Part shown: positions 56,493 through 60,689 of the stretch, piece by piece
How positions within the stretch are numbered: the first letter of the stretch is position 1
How the letters are laid out: the number at the start of each line of letters is the position of its first letter
Virus record (IMG/VR): IMGVR_UViG_3300004173_000066
Coordinates: 1 to 60,689 of that record
DNA: 60,689 nt
DNA from: a virus
Reading direction: 5' to 3' (one strand)
Translations under genes and position numbers: made by a program
The notes under the pieces: generated by a model
What the model was told of the DNA's origin: nothing
Databases searched by the model: none
Seen by the model: only the letters and a program-made list of their open reading frames with translations

Positions 56493-57193
56493 CGCAGCGC
56501 CTCGAGCTCGTCGACGAGCGCCCGCACCTCGTCGGCCGCCGCGCTCTCCGGTGCGTAGGTCGTGGGCCCCAGGCCCGCGGCGGGCGCCTCCTGGTACGTC
56601 ACCCGGAACGCGAGCTCGGCGGAGAGCACCGCGAGGCCGCTCTGGGCGAGGACGTCGCGCACGGCGCGCCCGACGATCGTCCCGGGTTGCTTGCGGGTGA
56701 TGAGCACGCGCGCCAGCAGCTCGGGCCGGAGCGCCTGGGCCTTCCTCACGAGCTCGAGCGAGTCGGCGATCGCCCAGGTGTCGAGGGTCGAGGGGCCGCA
56801 GGGGATCACCACCAGGTGCGCCACCATCAGCACTGCCCGCTGCACATCGTCGAGGCGCGGCGGGCAGTCGATCACGGTCACGTCGTACTGCGCGGCGAGC
56901 GCCGGGAGCTGCCCCGGGCGATGCAGCCCCGCGCCCATCGCGACCACGGTGGGGATCTCCGTCCCGAGCTCCCCGGCGACGTCGGCCCAGGTGCGCGCCG
57001 AGCCCTGCGGGTCCGTGTCGACGAGCAGCACCCGGCGGCCGCGGGCCTGCCACTCGCACGCCGTCGCGATGGCGGAGGTCGTCTTGCCCGCGCCGCCCTT
57101 CTGCCCGGCGAAGGCGAGGATGCGGGGGGAGGGGGGCGGGGCGTTCGCAGACGTCCTGGGACGCCTCCGGGCGTCCGGGCGGGGGGCACTCAT
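56489..57193 (-). CDS. parA: ParA-family partition ATPase (234 aa)
   Basis: ATG 57193 with ATGA overlap. Deviant Walker A QKGGAGKTT (31-39), DTDPQGSARTWA (59-70), VTVIDCPPRLDDVQ, and LITRKQPGT near the C terminus. No N-terminal HTH, so it is the small (type Ib) ParA, which normally pairs with an RHH ParB-like protein, as here. Moves or anchors extrachromosomal copies on the nucleoid. First of five chained leftward genes ending in the HEPN protein. Confidence 0.9.
   Translation of the reverse strand: MSAPRPDARRRPRTSANAPPPSPRILAFAGQKGGAGKTTSAIATACEWQARGRRVLLVDTDPQGSARTWADVAGELGTEIPTVVAMGAGLHRPGQLPALAAQYDVTVIDCPPRLDDVQRAVLMVAHLVVIPCGPSTLDTWAIADSLELVRKAQALRPELLARVLITRKQPGTIVGRAVRDVLAQSGLAVLSAELAFRVTYQEAPAAGLGPTTYAPESAAADEVRALVDELEALR
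57150..57175 (+). repeat. GACGTC-type array, site F
   Basis: GACGTC at 57150, GACGCC at 57160, GGCGTC at 57170: same 10-bp phase, weaker matches. Codes for the disordered N-terminal 20 residues of ParA, about 20-40 bp after its start, a natural operator position. Confidence 0.5.
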
Positions 57194-57489
57194 CGGCGCC
57201 TCGCGCGGTTGGCGAGCTGCCGCTGCTCGCTGCGGTTGCGGCCCCCAGCGCCGCCCAGCCGGAAGGCCGCGGCACGCGCGGTCATCGTCCCGAGCACGAC
57301 GGCGCGGGCGGTCGCCTGCGCGTCGTCCAGCGCCCTCCGGAGGCGCCCGTCGAGCGCCGTCGCCTCTTCGTCCGTCCAGCTCCGGCCCTCGCCCTGGTGA
57401 GGCCCGGCGTGGCCTCGCCGGAGCGCGCACGCGAGGTCGTGGGGGTGCGCGGCGATCCCGGCACCGCACTCGTTGTTCCAGCCGTCCAT
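57190..57489 (-). CDS. Small Cys/His protein upstream of parA (99 aa)
   Basis: ATG 57489; stop overlaps parA's ATG. WNNECGAGIAAHPHDLACAL, then RRGHAGPHQG: a CxnC...HxGPH pattern that can bind zinc. Helical second half. Same operon as parA; role unknown. Confidence 0.6.
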   Translation of the reverse strand: MDGWNNECGAGIAAHPHDLACALRRGHAGPHQGEGRSWTDEEATALDGRLRRALDDAQATARAVVLGTMTARAAAFRLGGAGGRNRSEQRQLANRARRR

Positions 57490-57576
57490 TCATTCCCTCC
57501 ATCGCGGCCCGAGCGGCCGCAGCAGCCAACCGAACACCACCGCGAGGATCGCGGGCACGGCCAGCAAGCCCGTCAC
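57490..57576 (-). CDS. Membrane microprotein (28 aa)
   Basis: GTG 57576 overlapping the upstream stop by four bases; TGA 57490-57492 directly before the next ATG. VTGLLAVPAILAVVFGWLLR then PLGPRWRE: a single membrane span with basic end. Confidence 0.5.
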   Translation of the reverse strand: MTGLLAVPAILAVVFGWLLRPLGPRWRE

Positions 57577-57818
57577 GTCCACACCTCGACGATCGTCGGG
57601 TCGTCACCCGCCATCCGGCCGAGCGACACCACCCACGGCGGGAGGAGCGCGCGGGCCTCGTCGAGCGATGCCGCGCCGTGGCTCTCGCAGGGCGTGGAGG
57701 CCATGGGGCCGATCTCCCAGCGGCGCACGAAGTAGAGGGTGTCGACGTCGCGTGCCCCGCGGTAGATCACCCACTGCGAGAGCGCGCCGGGCGCGGTGGA
57801 CTGCCAGGAGGGCGTCAC
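57573..57818 (-). CDS. Hypothetical protein (81 aa)
   Basis: GTG 57818 with GTGA overlap. Beta/alpha mix (LSQWVIYRGARDVDTLYFVR; SLDEARALLPPWVVSLGRMA). No family. Part of the leftward operon that leads into parA. Confidence 0.55.
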   Translation of the reverse strand: MTPSWQSTAPGALSQWVIYRGARDVDTLYFVRRWEIGPMASTPCESHGAASLDEARALLPPWVVSLGRMAGDDPTIVEVWT

Positions 57819-58159
57819 TTCGGCTCCCCCTTGCGGGCGCGCCGCTCGTTCAGGTCCACGACCTTGGCGACGCCCGGCACCCCGGGGGCGACCCCGCGTC
57901 GGCGTAGGAGCTCGAGCAGCTCGCCGGCGAGGTCGAGGTCGTCCCCGGCGAGGGCGGCTAGGACCGCGGCCCGGACGGCCGCCTCGGGGGCCCCGACGGC
58001 GACGTCTGGATTGGCACCAGGATTGGTACCAGCCTGCTCCCGGCCGGGCGCGGGCGGCTGCGGGGGTGGTACCGGGAGGGATTCTTCTGGCCGCTCAGGC
58101 GGCGTTTCGGTACCTGTCGTTACGTCTCGATACGTACTGATTGGGTTCGAATCCCTCAC
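57815..58159 (-). CDS. Protein whose 5' end lies in the attachment core (114 aa)
   Basis: Frame open from within the integrase gene. GTG 58159 gives VRDSNPISTYRDV..., with its first codons inside the tRNA-like core; an ATG at 58285 is also in frame. A Pro-rich stretch, then a well-formed helix pair (VRAAVLAALAGDDLDLAGEL; LELLRRRG) and VVDLNERRARKG. First gene of the operon running to parA. After integration its start region would be replaced by the matching host core and flank, so expression may differ between free and integrated forms. Confidence 0.5.
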   Translation of the reverse strand: MRDSNPISTYRDVTTGTETPPERPEESLPVPPPQPPAPGREQAGTNPGANPDVAVGAPEAAVRAAVLAALAGDDLDLAGELLELLRRRGVAPGVPGVAKVVDLNERRARKGEPK

Positions 58160-59495
58160 CCCGAACCACGATTTCAGCGGAAATCGAGGGCCTTTTCGCG
58201 AGGCCCGTTTTGCTCTGGGACCGACTCTGGGACCGGCGGTGAGGGTCTTCTGAGGGATTTGCTGCGACGGACGACGCCGCGCCACCCTCGATGAGGACCG
58301 TCGGCAGCGGCGGGAACACCTGCCCGAATCCGACGCGGAGATTCTCGGCCTCGCGGACGTACATCATCGTCGTCGTGAGGTGCTTGTGCCCCGCCCGGTG
58401 CATGATGCGCAGGGGCTGGTCTCCGCGGATGGCCGCCCAGGTTGCGCCGGTGGCGCGGAGGTCGTGGTAGGTGAGGTTCCGGCGGGTGGCGTCGGAGGCG
58501 AAGAGGGCGGTGCGCGCGACGCCTGCCACCTGCAGGTTGGCGCGGAGTTCGTCGGCGCGGTCCTTGTCGAGGGGCCACGGCTCGAAGACGCGCGTCGCCT
58601 TCGGCCGCTCGGCCCGCATCGCCCTCAGCATCGGCAGCAGCTCGGGCTCGATCTCGAACTCCCGCGGCGCCTTGCCCTTCGGGGCGCGCACCTCCCGCGT
58701 GTTGTGGTCGACCGCGCAGTGCAGTGAGATCACGCGGTGCTCGAGGTCGACGGACTCCCACTGGAGCACCTCGAGCTCGCCGGCGCGCGGGTACAGGTAG
58801 ATCGCGAGCGCGTAGGCGCGGCGCACCGCGAGGGGGATTCCCTCGCAGGTCACCAGCTGCAGGAACTCGCTGGGATACAGGTACGGCTTGCTCTTGACCG
58901 TGCCCCGATCGGGCGGCTCGACGTCGAGGCACGGGTTGCTGTCACGGCAACGGAGCGAGAGGTTCTTCGACTTGAAGGCGTCGCGCATCGCGCGAGACAC
59001 GAGGCCCCAAGCGTTCTGCGCGGTCTTCCAGGCGAGCTCCTCAGCCTGCACCTGGGCGTCGATCCACTCGACCCACCGCTCTATGTCGACCTTGGTGATC
59101 TCCACCATGGCCAGCTTGCCGAGGCGCGGCGTGATCCACTTCTTGAAGCGCCCGATGTCGGCCCGGCCGCCGCGGAGCCCACGCGCCTTGCGCGCTTCGA
59201 ACCAACGGACCGACCACTCCTGCAGCGTCTCGCCCTTCTTCACCTCGCCGTTGGAGCGACCCGCGCTGCCCTTCCGCTTCAAGAGCGAGGTGATCTTCCC
59301 GGTGCGCGCCCGCTCGGCGAGTCCGAGGGCAGCTTTCGTGGCCTTCTCGCGATCGTCGTGGCCGAGGGTCGCCGGGAGGCGCATCCACACACGCTTGCCG
59401 TCGATGCGAACGCGGCAGCGCCAGTAGCCCTCGTCCTTCGAGTCGTCCCGGCTGCCGACCCACTCGAGCGACCCGGTGGTGTTCGCGAGGCTCAT
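58095..59495 (-). CDS. int: Tyrosine integrase (466 aa)
   Basis: ATG 59495. N-terminal arm-binding strand region (YWRCRVRIDGKRVWMRLPAT), a core-binding helical domain (residues 90-185), catalytic domain with Arg237 (YLYPRAGELEVLQWESVD), HDLRATGATW (His344, Arg347), RAGHKHLTTTMMYV (His370 and Tyr379 nucleophile). The last 30 residues (EIVVRGEGFEPNQY...) are encoded by the antisense of the tRNA-like core, a known feature of integrases whose gene ends at attP. Confidence 0.92.
   Translation of the reverse strand: MSLANTTGSLEWVGSRDDSKDEGYWRCRVRIDGKRVWMRLPATLGHDDREKATKAALGLAERARTGKITSLLKRKGSAGRSNGEVKKGETLQEWSVRWFEARKARGLRGGRADIGRFKKWITPRLGKLAMVEITKVDIERWVEWIDAQVQAEELAWKTAQNAWGLVSRAMRDAFKSKNLSLRCRDSNPCLDVEPPDRGTVKSKPYLYPSEFLQLVTCEGIPLAVRRAYALAIYLYPRAGELEVLQWESVDLEHRVISLHCAVDHNTREVRAPKGKAPREFEIEPELLPMLRAMRAERPKATRVFEPWPLDKDRADELRANLQVAGVARTALFASDATRRNLTYHDLRATGATWAAIRGDQPLRIMHRAGHKHLTTTMMYVREAENLRVGFGQVFPPLPTVLIEGGAASSVAANPSEDPHRRSQSRSQSKTGLAKRPSISAEIVVRGEGFEPNQYVSRRNDRYRNAA
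58145..58168 (+). other. attP-like core: 3' end of a tRNA gene
   Basis: T-loop TTCGAAT (58146-58152), T-stem 3' strand CCCTC, acceptor 3' strand ACCCCGA, discriminator A and CCA (58166-58168) in exact register. The 5' halves of the T-stem and acceptor (expected GAGGG and TCGGGGT) are missing or mismatched, so this is only the 3' part, as in an attP or far-side att site. Lies inside the integrase gene's 3' end. Confidence 0.75.
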
Positions 59496-59506
59496 GTCGC
59501 AGATCC

Positions 59507-59890
59507 TTACCGCGCCTTCCCGGCGCTCGTGTAGCCGTTGGCCGCGAGAATCTCGTCGATCGGGTCAACGGGGGCGGTCGTCGGTTCGGGCGCGCGGCTC
59601 TCCGACTCCACCCACGCCAACACGGCGTCCCGGGGCGCGAGCCACTGTCGGCGCCAGAGGCGCGCCCCGGCCACTGCGCCCGACCGACACGCCTCGATGT
59701 ACGTGTCGGGCTGGATCCAGCTGGGAAGCGTCTTCTGCGAGACGAGACCCCAGCTGTCGTCGCGCTCGGCACGGCGAGCGCGCAGCAGTCGCTCGAGAGC
59801 AGCCGCGACGCGATCGGCGAAGGCGTTGACCAGCGCATCGAGCACGCGCGCGAGCAATGTCGGATCGTTCCGGCGGTCGAGCTCAGTCAC
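59507..59890 (-). CDS. Excisionase-like HTH_17 protein (127 aa)
   Basis: GTG 59890 (8-bp overlap with the upstream gene). The second half has LPSWIQPDTYIEACRSGAVA then GARLWRRQWLAPRDAVLAWV, the MerR-like HTH_17/Xis pattern (position marker, R-x-G, W-l, AV-AW). An N-terminal helical region may oligomerise. Just upstream of int on the same strand, the expected position of a recombination directionality factor. Confidence 0.7.
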   Translation of the reverse strand: MTELDRRNDPTLLARVLDALVNAFADRVAAALERLLRARRAERDDSWGLVSQKTLPSWIQPDTYIEACRSGAVAGARLWRRQWLAPRDAVLAWVESESRAPEPTTAPVDPIDEILAANGYTSAGKAR

Positions 59891-60689
59891 GATCGCCTCC
59901 GATCGCGGCCGCGAGGAGGTCCGCAGAGGGTGGCGCTGGACCGTCGTCACCGTCGCCCGGGCCCGACGGCTCCTGATGAGCGGCGGACTGTTGGCGGTGG
60001 CCGCGCGGGCGCGGGCGCGGGCGCCCGGTGGTCGTTGCCGTCGGGGGTGCCTTCGGCGCGGGTTTCGCTTTTCGCGTGGCCGCGCCGACGCGCGCAGGCC
60101 GCCCCCAGGGGTTGGCCTTGCCCGCCGGCTCCGCGTAGCGCTGGGTCACGCTCGACGCGACGACGGTGAACTGTGCGGCCGAGGCGAAGCCGAGCCCGCT
60201 GAACTCCCGCGCGTACTTCTGGAGCAGGGCTTCGACACCCGCCTGGGCCTGCTCCCGGGCGGCGAGGCCTCGGACCAGAGACTCACGCAGCACCTTCACC
60301 GTCGAGACCTTCGCGCCCGTCGCCGTAGAGAGGCGTCGACGCACGTCCTCGAGGCGGTCGATGATCTCTTCCGAGAGGGCGAGCGGCGAGACCTGGACGA
60401 AGGTGTCGTCGCGCACCCGCGCGTCGCTCGACGAAGCAGCCTCCTCTCGACGACGGGCGCCGCGCGGAGGGTCGACGGCCTCCCAGAGCACCTGCTGACC
60501 GGACCGCAGCAGGACGTCGAGCGAGACGAGGCCCCTGTCGATGAGCTCGCGCGCCGCGGCCGCCAGGCTGACGTGCGGCATCATGGGCGACGCCATCGAG
60601 CGGGCCGTCGCTTCGAGGGCCTGGGCGATCGCATGGGGGAGGAGGAAAGGCTGGACCTTGCGGAGGGTGGTCCGTGCGGGGGGCGACAT
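59883..60689 (-). CDS. Tandem ribbon-helix-helix-like DNA-binding protein (268 aa visible)
   Basis: Two similar modules: residues 9-54 (RKVQPFLLPHAIAQALEATA...VSLAAAARELIDRGLVS) and residues 97-145 (VQVSPLALSEEIIDRLEDVR...VSTVKVLRESLVRGLAA). Each reads strand, helix, helix ending in RGL. Then a helix (AGVEALLQKYAREFSGLGFA) and a long basic Pro/Lys/Arg tail ending in acidic residues. The ATG coincides with the window edge, so the true start may be further right. Possible regulator of int/xis. Confidence 0.5.
   Translation of the reverse strand: MSPPARTTLRKVQPFLLPHAIAQALEATARSMASPMMPHVSLAAAARELIDRGLVSLDVLLRSGQQVLWEAVDPPRGARRREEAASSSDARVRDDTFVQVSPLALSEEIIDRLEDVRRRLSTATGAKVSTVKVLRESLVRGLAAREQAQAGVEALLQKYAREFSGLGFASAAQFTVVASSVTQRYAEPAGKANPWGRPARVGAATRKAKPAPKAPPTATTTGRPRPRPRGHRQQSAAHQEPSGPGDGDDGPAPPSADLLAAAIGGDRD

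Noticed and set aside
58080-58168. A complete tRNA gene at the integrase end
   Set aside because: Only the T-loop, the 3' T-stem strand, the acceptor 3' strand and CCA fit; the 5' half needed for pairing is absent.
1-60689. Possible circular closure of the window (end genes are both leftward and join in frame)
   Set aside because: The joined product would run from a recombination-type sequence into MSPPARTTL..., which does not resemble the expected continuation of that family; no terminal overlap was seen. Treated as a cut window.

Overview
The window is high-GC DNA (roughly 70% by eye) carrying most of a temperate phage with a contractile tail. The host is probably a myxobacterium-like bacterium (Myxococcota): the phage carries a lipoprotein with the calcium-binding-like pattern DGDGYG...GDCDDRNPAAHP...EVCDGVDEDCDG, which is typical of that phylum, and base composition and codon use fit. 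Both window ends cut through genes or operons. An attP-like core (a tRNA 3' end) lies at 58.14-58.17 kb with phage-type genes on both sides. Either the sequence represents the free or circular form, or the molecule was opened elsewhere.

Layout. 0-1.34 kb: leftward early operon ending in a recombination-type gene. 1.35-2.1 kb: first immunity switch, a repressor flanked by TTGACTAGTCAA operators. 2.1-4.5 kb: rightward early operon ending in a probable replication initiator whose coding sequence contains an iteron array. 4.5-6.8 kb: self-contained cargo cassette with an XRE/ImmA-IrrE metalloprotease. 6.9-9.9 kb: small early/middle genes, a RecU-like resolvase and two structured intergenic segments. 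10.0-25.7 kb: terminase, portal, MuF-zincin fusion, scaffold, capsid, connectors, sheath, tube and frameshifted tail chaperones. This block is interrupted by a reversed, lower-GC DUF4062 gene. 25.7-37.2 kb: tape measure, baseplate and fibres, interrupted by a reversed lipoprotein gene. 37.2-42.4 kb: a DUF2335 moron with its own promoter and terminator, then a lysis region with a holin candidate, a papain-like protease and an endolysin. 42.4-48.2 kb: a leftward secreted beta-helix lipoprotein and a second immunity-type switch with the same topology as the first. 48.2-52.6 kb: a sigma factor, an SRAP protein, PadR and membrane genes. 52.6-57.8 kb: leftward operon ParA, RHH ParB-like protein, DNA methyltransferase, DUF262 and HEPN. 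57.8-60.7 kb: attP, integrase, excisionase-like protein and a tandem-RHH-like protein.

The points that stand out are these. (1) Six separate sites carry GACGTC hexamers at exactly 10-bp spacing, two of them inside the parA and parB-like genes, which suggests a distributed centromere for a phage that also has an integrase. (2) A methyltransferase/DUF262/HEPN cassette is translationally chained to the partition genes. (3) Several promoters place the start codon 6-8 nt after the -10 box with no Shine-Dalgarno, implying leaderless mRNAs for the switch and cargo genes. (4) A lambda-like origin lies inside the initiator gene. (5) A classical GGGAAAA -1 frameshift site lies between the tail chaperones. 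Within operons many genes overlap by four bases (ATGA or GTGA), which I used to place starts and to recover several 28-60 residue genes.
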